From contig JAMPIV010016248.1 in the NCBI GenBank assembly GCA_024509875.1, positions 75,001 to 139,000 on the forward strand: a stretch of 64,000 bases of DNA. The letters are read 5' to 3'. This document shows, piece by piece, positions 45,534-55,795 of the stretch (position 1 is the first letter of the stretch; every line of letters starts with the position of its first letter). Below the pieces are notes generated by a model that had not been told where the DNA came from, ran no database searches, and saw only the letters and a program-made list of their open reading frames with translations. Position numbers and translations under genes: made by a program. This DNA is from Oreohelix idahoensis (Eukaryota; Mollusca; Gastropoda; Stylommatophora; Oreohelicidae).

Positions 45534-48500
45534 GTGAAGCTGAACAAAAAAAAATTAGAAAGAGAAGCTGCTGCTGAACAAAAAAGATTAGACAGTGAAG
45601 CTGAACAAAAAAGATTAGACAGGGAAGCTGAACAAAAAAGATTAGACAGGGAGGCTGAACAAAAAAGATTAGATGCTGAAGAGAAAAAAGCAATAAGAGA
45701 ACATGAATTTGAGTTGGAGAAATTGAGATTGACAAGTATGAGTAATGTTAATCAGGCATCTAGTGGTAATGGTAAACCTTCTACTTACAAGGTTAAGGTT
45801 CCACCGTTCAATCAGTCCAGTGACGATATTACATTCTGGCTGGATAGATTTGAACGTTCTTGTCGTACACATAATGTGGATAAATCACAATACGCTAATC
45901 AATTATCAGAAAACTTGAAAGGTGAATCTTTGACTAGATTATGCCTTGTAGGAGAAGCAGATAAGGATAATTATGATGTCATTAGGGCGGCTTTGATAAA
46001 AAAATATCAGCTAAGTGAGGAAGGCTATCGCCTTTTATTTAAAACGATGGTACCTGAGACGGGTGTAGAATTCTCAGAATTCACTGCAAAGGCACGTCTC
46101 ACAGTTGATCGTTGGATTGAGCTTTCCAAAACAGAAAAAACGTATGAAGGACTTATGGATTTGTTGCTCAGAGATAAGATTATGTCATGTGTGAACAAAC
46201 CTTTCCTTGAATTTATACATGAGCGTAAACCCAAATCTCTAAAAGAAATGGAAGAATATTGTTCCCAATATGTCACTGCACACCCCGACGTGACTTTTGG
46301 CAACACTAAGATTAAGGAGAGTATGCCAGTTGCTTCAGCAACACCATACAATCCCAATTATTCACACAGATTTCAGGGACCTCAAAACAGATTTGATAAA
46401 AAAGGTAACCATAATAGTTATCAAAACCAAGGTAACCAATCATTTCAGGGTTCTTCTTCAAAGAACTGGAGACGACCTGATAGCTCTCGACACAGGGGTG
46501 GTCATAATTATAGGAATTTCCGTAGAGGAAGTAATTATAGAAACTATCAGGGTTATCCGTCTTGGAGTCAACAAGATCATAATTACAGAGATACTCATTA
46601 TAATGAATATGATAATGGTAACCAAGGGAACTATGACTCAAACCCAAATAGGGGTTACAATAGAGGTAACAATAACTACAGAGGTGATAATAACCGAGGT
46701 AGATCTCAAAACAAAAGACATAAACCACATTTTCAGGCAAACTCTGCACAACAAGAGTCCCATGAAGCCTATAAACAGAGTAAAGATAATAATGATGCTA
46801 GTAATATGGCATGTGCCGCTTTTGATTTTGGGAGAGCATCTCAGTGCCCCCAATGCAAAACGTTATTTGAGCCAACCACAGTGTCTACTTTAAGCTGTGG
46901 CCATCCTCTTCCTGCTCTTCCGGCATCAGTCGCGCATGATGGAAGAGGTTCTCTTGTCTTACATAAGGGTTTAGTGAATAACAATCCAGTCTCTGTGCTA
47001 TTTGATTCTGGATGCACCACAATTGGTGTTAGGCAGTCACTCGTAGATCCTTCCCGTGCCACTGGACAAGTAGTCAAATGTGTAACATTTGGCGGCACAT
47101 TAGAGAAATACTCTACTGCTATCATTAGGATTGCTACTCCTTTCTTTACAGGAGATGTACACGCATGTCTTCTTCCGAATCCGATCGCTGACCTCATCAT
47201 CGGTCGCATTCATGGAGTCAAGGAATGCACTCCGCAACAAATTTCCACGTGGGAAAGGCAAAACATGCAGATTGCTAACGCTGTAGTCACTAGAGCTCAG
47301 GCTCTTAATATGCCTCAAACTTCATCTACTGAAGATAATGAAGTGCATAACCAAGATAATCCCTTGGTAATTTCTCGTGACTCGTTTATAAAACAGCAAG
47401 AAGATGATCCCACTCTGAAGAAATTCTTCATTCTTGCAACTAAAGGTGATCCGAATAAAGACACAAGTCGTAAATCGTGGATTACAAAGAAGAATGGCGT
47501 ACTTGTACGTATGGTTCAAGACTCCATTACGTCAAGTCATTCTCAAATCCTGGTTCCCAAGAATTTGAGAGTTAAAATTTTGCAGCACGCTCACGACTCT
47601 CAGTGTGCTGGACACATGGGTTTTTCCCGTACTAAGTCAAGAGTCCTTGCGGCTTTCTTTTGGCCATTGGTAAACAAGGACATACGGATTTATTGTCGAT
47701 CTTGTAAAGTATGTCAGGAAGTTAAATCCAAAGGTCCACGGCATGCTGCACCCATTCAGGCGGCGGACATTCCTATTCGGCCGTTTCAAAAAATGGCCAT
47801 AGACATTATTGGTCCATTTAAGATCAAGTCTGCCAGAGGACATCAGTTTATCTTGACGTGTGTTGATATGTGCACACGTTGGCCAGAGGCTATTCCTCTG
47901 AAGAGCATTACTACTGCTGATATTGCAGATGCTCTTTGGCTTATATTTTCTCGTCTGGGGTTCCCCGGAGAGATATTGTCAGACCATGGCACCCAACTAA
48001 TATCAGATACCATGTCTCAAGTAATGTCTACTCTGCAGATAGATAGATCTTTAAGTAGTATCTACCATCCAATGTCTAATGGTATGGTCGAACGCCTTAA
48101 TAGAACACTTAAAAACTTACTGGGGAAGATAACTGAGGATCATCCTCAAGACTGGGACAGAGTTTTACCTGCGGCCCTCTTCGCTTACAGAGAGGTACCC
48201 AATGAACATACGGGATTTTCTCCCTTTGAACTCGTCTTTGGCGCGCGTCCGCGTGGCCCTATGTCGTTGCTTCACGATCTCATAACATCTGACAATATTG
48301 ACGATGACACAAAGTCATCCTACGAATATGTCATCGCGTTGAGACAAAAGATTATCGAAGCATGCAAATTAGCAACTTCTTCTTCTGAATTTGCGAAACA
48401 GAAGGCAAGGCAATTTGCCAATAAGAAGAGATGCTTACGACAACTTTGTCCTGGTGACAAAGCATTTGTATTACTACCTTGTAGGGAAAACAGATTACTT

Positions 48501-50186
48501 ATTTCTTGGAAAGGTCCGTACGATATAATATCGAAAATTTCCGATGTCGACTATATTGTCGATATTGATGGGAAGCATAAAACCTTCCACATCAATATGC
48601 TTACTGAATTCCATGAACGTCCGGATTATTTGCAACCCATTTTCCAAGCAACGGACAATTCTCCAGTACAACATGGTCATTACTCATCACTGTCCGTGAT
48701 ACAGGATGAGGAAACAAGTTTTTCAGATGTAAATCTTCCTCTTCCAATGATCCCACTTCATTCCAGTGAATCATGGAAGAACGTTACTGTCTCTCCTGAT
48801 TTGTCTCTAGGAGAACAGCGACAAGTTTCAACTATGTTGCAAACATTTCAGGATGTACTCACTGACATCCCTGGACAAACGAATGTCATTCAACATGACA
48901 TTGTTCTAACTGACCATACTCCTATTAGGGTTAGACCTTATCCTATACCTATACATTTTCAAGCACAGGTCGAGAAAGAGTTGGATGAGATGATAGATTT
49001 GAAAATAATCGAACCATCCACCTCTGCATATTCTTCGCCGATGGTTATTGTGCGTAAAAAAGACAATAACATACGTCTTTGCGTTGACTATCGAAAATTG
49101 AATCAAGTAACGAAGTTCGATGCCGAACCTATGCCTTTACTGGAAGAGCTACTTACTCGACTCTCCAAATCTCATTTTTTCACTAAACTTGATTTGTCTA
49201 AAGGATATTGGCAAGTTCCTTTATCTGAACGCGCCAAACCTCTCACGGCTTTTTCAACACCTAGAGGTTTGTTCCAATGGAATTTTATGCCTTTCGGTCT
49301 TATGAACGCACCAGCTACATTCGTACGCATGATGCGCCGAATCCTATCTTATCGGTCAGATGTCATTGCATATCTAGACGACATCTGTCTTTTCAGCGAT
49401 ACTTGGGAAGATCACTATTCAGGGTTAGATGAATTGCTGTCTACTTTGCGTGAGCACAACCTGACAGCGAAACCCTCTAAAGCCTATATTGGTTTTAGCG
49501 AAATTTCTTTCCTAGGCCACCGAGTTGGTCATGGTTTCCTAAAGACAGAGGACCATAATACTAGTAAGATACTTAACATCTCAATCCCTAAGACTAAAAA
49601 ACAGGTGAGAAGTCTGTTAGGTCTTATTCAATTTTATGGCAGATTCATTCAGAATCTATCCTCTATCATGGCACCTCTCTCAACACTTCTAAAGAAAGGT
49701 TCGCCTAATGTGGTCCACTGGTCTCAGGAATGCCAATGCTCTCTGGATAAGATTAAAACACTGTTTTCAACACCACCTATTTTAGTGCTACCCACTAAAG
49801 ATAAGACATTCGTTCTTCGTAGTGACGCTTCATCCACTGGGATTGGAGCGGCACTAATGCAAGAGTACTCTGGAACTCTGCATCCTGTAATGTATATTTC
49901 CAGAAAACTTAATGCGGCAGAAAGGAATTATTCGGTTTTAGACCGTGAGCTATTAGCTATGGTTTGGTCGATCCTCAAACTACAGAGATTCCTTCTAGGC
50001 GCACATTTCATAGTAGAAACCGACCAAAAAGCTCTTACTGCTATACAGAGTAAGAATTTGAAGAGCTCGAGGTCTACTCGATATGCAATTGCTCTTCAAC
50101 CTTTTCATTTCTCTGTGCGAGCTATTCGTGGATCAGATAATGTGATGGCAGACATTCTGTCAAGATGCCCACATGATTCCACATAA
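45534..50186 (+). CDS. Gag-protease-integrase-RT-RNase H polyprotein (Gmr1-type gypsy)
   Basis: A 1550-codon open frame; 45534 is a GTG, so the true start is upstream (45367) through frameshifts, or internal (first ATG 45738). Residue numbers count from 45534. In order: a Gln/Lys/Glu coiled coil (1-70), capsid with a SCAN-like C-terminal half (about 95-275), an Arg/Gly/Asn/Tyr-rich tail (290-415), a Cx2Cx13CxH motif (about 437-457), retropepsin FDSG (490-493), and integrase HHCC finger (about 684-725). The integrase core has Asp ~757, Asp ~817 (LSDHGTQ) and Glu ~853 with D-35-E spacing, then a GPY/F module. RT with YLDD (~1280) and RNase H (~1420-1545) follow. Integrase lies upstream of RT, the reverse of ordinary gypsy elements. 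All catalytic residues checked are present. Confidence 0.95.
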   Translation: MKLNKKKLEREAAAEQKRLDSEAEQKRLDREAEQKRLDREAEQKRLDAEEKKAIREHEFELEKLRLTSMSNVNQASSGNGKPSTYKVKVPPFNQSSDDITFWLDRFERSCRTHNVDKSQYANQLSENLKGESLTRLCLVGEADKDNYDVIRAALIKKYQLSEEGYRLLFKTMVPETGVEFSEFTAKARLTVDRWIELSKTEKTYEGLMDLLLRDKIMSCVNKPFLEFIHERKPKSLKEMEEYCSQYVTAHPDVTFGNTKIKESMPVASATPYNPNYSHRFQGPQNRFDKKGNHNSYQNQGNQSFQGSSSKNWRRPDSSRHRGGHNYRNFRRGSNYRNYQGYPSWSQQDHNYRDTHYNEYDNGNQGNYDSNPNRGYNRGNNNYRGDNNRGRSQNKRHKPHFQANSAQQESHEAYKQSKDNNDASNMACAAFDFGRASQCPQCKTLFEPTTVSTLSCGHPLPALPASVAHDGRGSLVLHKGLVNNNPVSVLFDSGCTTIGVRQSLVDPSRATGQVVKCVTFGGTLEKYSTAIIRIATPFFTGDVHACLLPNPIADLIIGRIHGVKECTPQQISTWERQNMQIANAVVTRAQALNMPQTSSTEDNEVHNQDNPLVISRDSFIKQQEDDPTLKKFFILATKGDPNKDTSRKSWITKKNGVLVRMVQDSITSSHSQILVPKNLRVKILQHAHDSQCAGHMGFSRTKSRVLAAFFWPLVNKDIRIYCRSCKVCQEVKSKGPRHAAPIQAADIPIRPFQKMAIDIIGPFKIKSARGHQFILTCVDMCTRWPEAIPLKSITTADIADALWLIFSRLGFPGEILSDHGTQLISDTMSQVMSTLQIDRSLSSIYHPMSNGMVERLNRTLKNLLGKITEDHPQDWDRVLPAALFAYREVPNEHTGFSPFELVFGARPRGPMSLLHDLITSDNIDDDTKSSYEYVIALRQKIIEACKLATSSSEFAKQKARQFANKKRCLRQLCPGDKAFVLLPCRENRLLISWKGPYDIISKISDVDYIVDIDGKHKTFHINMLTEFHERPDYLQPIFQATDNSPVQHGHYSSLSVIQDEETSFSDVNLPLPMIPLHSSESWKNVTVSPDLSLGEQRQVSTMLQTFQDVLTDIPGQTNVIQHDIVLTDHTPIRVRPYPIPIHFQAQVEKELDEMIDLKIIEPSTSAYSSPMVIVRKKDNNIRLCVDYRKLNQVTKFDAEPMPLLEELLTRLSKSHFFTKLDLSKGYWQVPLSERAKPLTAFSTPRGLFQWNFMPFGLMNAPATFVRMMRRILSYRSDVIAYLDDICLFSDTWEDHYSGLDELLSTLREHNLTAKPSKAYIGFSEISFLGHRVGHGFLKTEDHNTSKILNISIPKTKKQVRSLLGLIQFYGRFIQNLSSIMAPLSTLLKKGSPNVVHWSQECQCSLDKIKTLFSTPPILVLPTKDKTFVLRSDASSTGIGAALMQEYSGTLHPVMYISRKLNAAERNYSVLDRELLAMVWSILKLQRFLLGAHFIVETDQKALTAIQSKNLKSSRSTRYAIALQPFHFSVRAIRGSDNVMADILSRCPHDST

Positions 50187-50667
50187 CTATTAGGGCTTAG
50201 ACTTCTTGATATGTCTAGTTCTATAGTAGTTCCTTTTCTATATCATGATAGATACACATTTGTAATTTAATAATATAATGATTGTATCACTACATAGCGG
50301 TTCATTGATGTTTATTCACCGCTGTGCTTTGATGATTTTTTCTTCATAAATCATAAATTTAAGATATCTAATACGAAATGATGATATGAATTTTTTAGGC
50401 ATTGTGTAATTGCCAGAATTGTATTATACTTTGATGACACCTTCCTGGAAAAATATACTTGTAGAGAAATAATTTCTCTCAGTTTATGAGACACATTCTC
50501 ACCAGTCGCTCCATAAGTCGACTTAGCCTCATATTAGGCGTTATAGGTATTCCTGATATTTTCATCTGCGCATTATTCATGCGTTGTGAGCCTATTGTAC
50601 GTTGCTCCTAGATGTATTTCAAAAAAAAAAATGTTCCATTTTTTTTTCCCGGGAGGTGTGGTAAGAC
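50187..50667 (+). other. 3' untranslated region and polypurine tract of element B
   Basis: About 480 AT-rich bases without an env-like ORF. They end in CCCGGGAGGTGTGGTAAGAC directly before the LTR, the plus-strand priming site. Confidence 0.75.
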
Positions 50668-52148
50668 TGTTACGTGCAGTCTTTGATATCTTACAATATT
50701 ATACATAGGTAATTTTTTAGTGCTTAAGGGAAAGTCATTATTGAGTTACTTCCCTTGAAAGTTGTGTCGGCTCTTTCGATCAAACTCCGCGGATAAATCC
50801 ATTTTACTGCGATTTATTCGTTGTTTGGGTAATAATAGATTGTTCTTGCTTCAGAATATCTATGGCCTGAATTTATGTGTATTGTTTGTCTGAGTAGGAC
50901 GAGTCTGTCTTATATCTGTATATCTTTACATATCTAAGTCGAACTATATGTTCTGTTGTCTCTAGAGTGGTCAAAGGCTATTCGGCGGATGTGTCGCTAG
51001 AGTGTGGGGTGATTTGGCTTCGTCCTGATAGGGACTGTGTGTGTTTCCTATGTCGGCCTGTCGCCGGGAAAAAGTGATCTCAGTATTTGTGGGGAAAGTG
51101 ATAGTCGTCTAAACCTATCGTGTATGCTTTACCCCAGTGTTTATTCGTATTGCCAAGGAATGGCAGTTTCATATTTCCTATACCAAGGTAATCAAAGATA
51201 CTCTTATGAACTCTCGATCGAAGCCACCATTTTCGATAGTTACGATTTGAATGTCTAAGAGAATATATTTGACTCGATGAAAACGACTTCGATTCCTAGC
51301 AGCACTATATCCTGTAGATTGCAGTCAATTGTTCATGATCAAATCTACAGAGCAATGAAATGTTTTATGAATGACTAACTTTAGGACAGATTCATTATTT
51401 GTATCCAAACGTGAGTGACAGCTCACGAGTGAAGCCATCTTGGAACCAAAACATGTAGTGACTTTCAAGAAGAGAAAAGGGATGCCCGTATTATCGCTTG
51501 TTTAGTCCAGAGATCACTGCTACACATGAGAACCCGTTATTAGCGGTTCAATATTATTATATGGAAAAATATGTGCTGAACATTATGTTGAAGAATCGTC
51601 GCTAGACGAGATTAGGTTTAGAAGCCATCTGAAATATTGTTTATAAGCTGACGTGCTCAGTCAGTGAAGTCAGATGATATATGTATGGGCGATACTGAGT
51701 GCTTGGCTACTGACAGTCCATTATACACTTATTCTACATGAGTGCCCATGTAACATTGCAAGACCATTTATCCACTGTACTATGATGTATTATGGCAACC
51801 TGTGATTTGTCACTATCTGTGCTGTCGAGTGTGTACGTCCAATTAAACTTTAGAAAAGGTACACAGTCGTTGGTGTCGATGACTTCCAGCCATACATGAG
51901 TGTGAGAAAAGAACATTTTTTGTCAACACCACGAACCTTTATCATCATTCGCACATTATACACTCAATCCATGTCTACACACCACTGCGTAGGTCAAGTT
52001 GACATTCCATACACTACAGTGGAGCAAACAACACCATAGAGATCTTATCAACTGATGATGATGATGATGTCTGCTTCCATCCACTTATATCTATCTTTTG
52101 GTGGATATCATTAACGGGAATAAAAATCCAACGTTATCAACCTTATCA
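50668..52148 (+). repeat. 3' LTR of element B
   Basis: Near-identical to 42776-44252, followed by the duplicated gcatg at 52149-52153. Confidence 0.95.
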
Positions 52149-52153
52149 GCATG

Positions 52154-52744
52154 TATTATCTTCCACACTGAAACGTACCGCCACCCTGCGGGTTTCATAT
52201 CAATATATGTTCATTGTGCTTCTGTCAAGTACTTCAACGAATAGACCTAATTGGCTACGTTAAGCACACAAAATAGACTCTGGATCACAAGAACTGTGAG
52301 CGCTACTCACAGGTTCATACTAAATGTTCTGCAAGCTTTGCATAATAATTAAGTTATTTTACCTTGGACAGAATTCCGAGAAATACACTAATAACACCTG
52401 TCGTCATTCCAGACGAACAGAATAACTCTGGGGAGAATCACTAAGATCACAAGACTATCTTTTCCCCAGATAATGCAGAGAAGAAACAACGGACATCTTC
52501 GTCCGGCCAAAAACCAGTTCATCATCACAGACGGAAGTCTGCTCGGTTCGCGCTCAAACTAGCGCATGCGTAGACAGAACAGATTTGAGAACAGTTAACT
52601 ATCCCGTCTTAAGAAAGAATAAACACAGGGAAGGTAACCCCTAATCAACCTGTGTCAGGGAGTTAACATACAGTTCTGTACCTTCGACCATCAAAAGTTT
52701 AAATAGATTTACATCTTCTGGAACCGACAAAAATGACGGCAATA
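52154..52744 (-). repeat. 5' LTR of element A, second segment
   Basis: Resumes the A LTR after element B and ends ...GGCAATA, where the other LTR has GGCAACA. Followed by ggggg (52745-52749). Confidence 0.92.
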
Positions 52745-53568
52745 GGGGGTCTTTAATTTTACAATAGATTCTCTCTCTGACTCCGTGTTTCTTCAGTTTC
52801 CTAGTCCCGGTGTTCCTTATTGTAGAGATTTCCTGTGTTTTGTAAGTCTTATTTGGTTCTCCAATAAAAGGTCCGGTTAACAAAAAGGAATTATGAATCT
52901 AGTCACTCTGGCGAGGTCTGATGTTATCTTGGCGAGCGTGAAATTCACAGTGAAATAAAACTGCGAAATGGTCAGACTATATTCTTATCTTCCCAAGCGT
53001 TGTTTGTTATGGAGTTAAATAAACGCTCCAATCATATTCAAACAGGTCGGGTTAGGTACTTTCAAAATATTTTCGACATGGAAAAATTTTGCAAAGGTCA
53101 CTTCTCCCATATATGGTAATATTATGCTCGATGCCCTTGTGTACAAACGTACAGACAGATTGGGGGAACGCACATGACAACATGCCCACTTGTGTCACAC
53201 AGACAGTAATCTCGTTATCTGTCGTATGAGTACGCAAACTCCGTGTTTGTCCAGCTGGGATACCACCCGACTCGCTTTATCAGCGGTTAAATCTAACACG
53301 CCGGCGACTATCTTATCTCAGTTGCTCACCGCAAGCCAGGATGACCGGGTAACAAACCGGTGACATTATCTGCAAGGAGTGTCACAAATGTTTGAACATA
53401 CAAACTACTTGCTCCACAAGCAGAAAATTAACGAAGAAAGAAAGAAAGAAGGAAAGAAAGAAAGAAAAGTGCGATAATTGACAGCACATAATAAAAATCA
53501 GTATCCCAAATGTACCGATACTGCCGGAGAGAACCACAGATCGCGAAGAGGTCGTCCATTTCGTCACA
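52745..53568 (+). repeat. G3: right part of the interrupted G repeat
   Basis: Follows G1 from about 25733 to 26605, for example ctccgtgt..tcagtttcct and aataaaaatcagta blocks. Includes a GAAA run (about 53434-53467). Ends CGTCACA. Confidence 0.8.
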
Positions 53569-53639
53569 AATGTCCAAATATAACAGACCTTTAGGTCTGG
53601 TGATAATTTTAATCATGTGAGATAAGATGTGAAAGAAAA

Positions 53640-53990
53640 GCCATTACAACACCAGGAGAGACAGAATGAGAAATGATGACATCACAAAAATGATGGGAAC
53701 TACATCCTACATCAAGCATATAGACACAGAAAATAAAGTGGTTTGGCCATCTCATGAGAACAGAGCCCGATACATTACCACAACTCACCTACAACACTAG
53801 AAGGCTTGGGTTCAGAGCACGGGAAATACCAAGAGACAGATGGATAGACAACATCACAGACATCCTACAACAACAGCAGACAAGACGACACACGTGGATC
53901 GGGAACGCAAGCTTCAGCTCCCCACTACGCTTCACCGCAGTAGTGGAAGGAAATAAATAAAGGTAAGTCGTTTTCTTCTTCGTACATTGT
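53640..53990 (+). pseudogene. 3' fragment of a LINE reverse transcriptase
   Basis: Two frames together encode the C-terminal tail of a LINE ORF: RMRNDDITKMMGTTSYIKHI at about 53667, then, after a frameshift near 53740, a segment with MRTEPDTLP..., a GFRAREIPRDRWIDNI block and a short tail. This R-x-R-x-R-W-x-D signature is common at the end of RTE/CR1-like proteins. It ends near an AAATAAATAAA tail. Dead fragment. Confidence 0.6.
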
Positions 53991-54908
53991 CAGACGTCCA
54001 CTTGAATGTTCTCAAAGAAAGCAGTAGTCAGTTTGAGGCTATTTGAATCCCCGTAAAGCTTTTCCACGAAAGGAGCTGGCGTCGGCCATATGCGCTTTCT
54101 CTGTACCGCATATAAGGGTATGATAAATGTAAAAGTAAGTGCGATCACTTTACTAACACTGGCTCTGAGAAAATATTACATCACCATCATCACGTTTTTT
54201 TTCGCTCCTTATAGACCCATGAGCCATCACAGAAGCTGGTCCCCTTGCGGTAAGCCTTGCACCAAGTATCTACATGATTTTGAAGCTGTGGTTTCTGTAA
54301 CAATTTGTTTAACCTGATGAGTTGGCCAGCCTCATGCACACCCTTATATTAGTCCCATGGTACGACATGGCTGATTGAGTTGTAGGCCGATTCTGTCTTT
54401 GTCTCATCCGGCGGCCCCTGGAATAGCATGGGGCCCTCTGGAACAATACAGAGCCCACTGGAACAACACGGGGCCCCCTAGAACAACACGGGGGCTGAAT
54501 ATTACATATAAAGTACTGTACTTAATTTCGTCTCATTCTTCACAATCTTTAACTGTCATCCTGAATTGTTTTTTAAATGTGCTTGTGCGTGTGTCTGCGT
54601 TTGTGTGTTTGTGAGCTGTGTGTATTAACAATGTTAGATTTCTATAAATGTCTAGAACTAATCCTAATTTTTGCCTTCGAGAAATTGAATATTTTCTGTT
54701 CCCCCACACTCTCTTTAATAACCCACATTATTTGTTTTTTGTTTAATGCGATGTCCAAAAATAGATCACACGTGACCGCAGCATTAGCAAGAATAAAGAG
54801 AAACAAGAGAGAAAGAGAGAAATCACGGAAATATTTGCTGTTATTAAAATTAGAGGATGTTCATTGAGATTTTTTAAAATTTCGCTTTCTCTGAGCTCTT
54901 CCTCTTTC
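53991..54908. other. Spacer, no gene
   Basis: Contains a dispersed motif (tgagttggccagcctca, 54318-54334) and a small tandem repeat of 'gaacaacac gggg'-type units at about 54415-54495. Short ORFs have no recognisable content. Confidence 0.55.
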
Positions 54909-55319
54909 TCACTCACTCACTCACTCACTCACTCATTCACTCACTCACTCACTCACTCATTCACTCACTCACTCATTCACTCACTCACTCACTCATTCAC
55001 TCATTAATTCACTCACTCATTCACTCACTCATTCATTCACTCACTCATTCACTCACTCACTCATTCACTCCCTCACTCACTCACTCATTCACTCACTCAC
55101 TCACTCATTCACTCACTCACTTACTCATTCATTCACTCACTCACTCATTCACTCACTCACTCACTCATTCACTCACTCACTCATTCACTCACTCACTCAT
55201 TCACTCACTCACTCATTCGCTCACTCACTCACTCACTCACTCATTCATTCACTCACTCACTCACTCATTCACTCACCCACTCACTCACTCACTCATTCAC
55301 TCACTCACTCACTCTCCCG

Positions 55320-55355
<36 letters not shown>
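54909..55355. repeat. (TCAC)n/(TCAT) satellite-like array followed by (CT)n
   Basis: About 400 bases of CACT units with regular ATTC variants that create higher-order 12-20-bp periodicity, then a CT run at about 55320-55355. Confidence 0.97.
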
Positions 55356-55359
<4 letters not shown>

Positions 55360-55793
55360 ATCTCTCATTCTCTATTTCCTTTCTTTTTTTTAACTAAACC
55401 ATCTTGCAAAAACAAAGCAATGCCTTTTTATTTGTATATACAGTTTGAGTGTTTGTACAAATATCATTAAATGGAAGACATAATACAATAACGACGGTAA
55501 ATGAGACGATTTCGCATCTCGCTACCGCTCTCACGAAACGAGAGGCGGTCGAGAGCCGAACAGTCAAGGAAGGGTCGAGAGGTCATTGCGGGGAAAGAGG
55601 AGCGCGTGGGGGATACTTCAAGAACTATTTGTACGCGCACGACCGTCCACAGATGAGTAAATAAAAAAATTAAAAAAACGACGAACAGTGAGCATTGCGA
55701 ACGATGACGCCTCCCGGGACGTGAAAATTGTATTAAAAAGATTTATATGATTAGAAATAACCGGAGCATTTAGAACAGACAAAACATAAAGAA
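55356..55793. other. Spacer, no gene
   Basis: AT-rich with a purine-rich patch near 55540-55610. No supported feature. Confidence 0.5.
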
Positions 55794-55795
55794 TA

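Larger units (their letters stand above)
42776..52148 (+). mobile_element. Element B: full-length Gmr1-type LTR retrotransposon
   Basis: 9.37 kb with LTRs 42776-44252 and 50668-52148 (about 1.48 kb each, roughly a dozen differences). Flanked by gcatg duplications, inserted in the LTR of element A. PBS just after 44252, one gag-pol frame, no env, purine tract before 50668. The unoccupied target is visible at about 35485 in the other LTR of A. Gag contains frameshifts near its start, so autonomy of this copy is uncertain. Confidence 0.95.
34673..52744 (-). mobile_element. Element A: defective Gmr1-type LTR retrotransposon, hosting nested element B
   Basis: LTRs are 34673-36078 and 41957-42775 plus 52154-52744 (the second split by B). 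Flanking duplication is ggggg at 34668-34672 and 52745-52749. The orientation is minus: the purine tract lies next to 36078 and the PBS next to 41957. The interior holds a coiled-coil ORF fused to the second half of integrase, then RT-RNase H, with stops and a deletion. Inserted into G3; the empty site is in G1 near 25733. LTR copies differ at roughly twenty sites by hand count, more than those of B, as expected for the older insertion. Confidence 0.92.

Noticed and set aside
45534..45536. True start codon of the element B polyprotein
   Set aside because: This is a GTG inside a coiled-coil repeat. The conserved ATG at 45367, upstream of frameshifts, is the more likely ancestral start.
50187..50650. 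env-like gene of element B
   Set aside because: No ORF of useful length, signal peptide or membrane segment is present.
54909..55315. CRISPR-like array
   Set aside because: The repeat is a 4-bp microsatellite with ATTC variants; there are no spacers or cas genes, and the DNA is eukaryotic.
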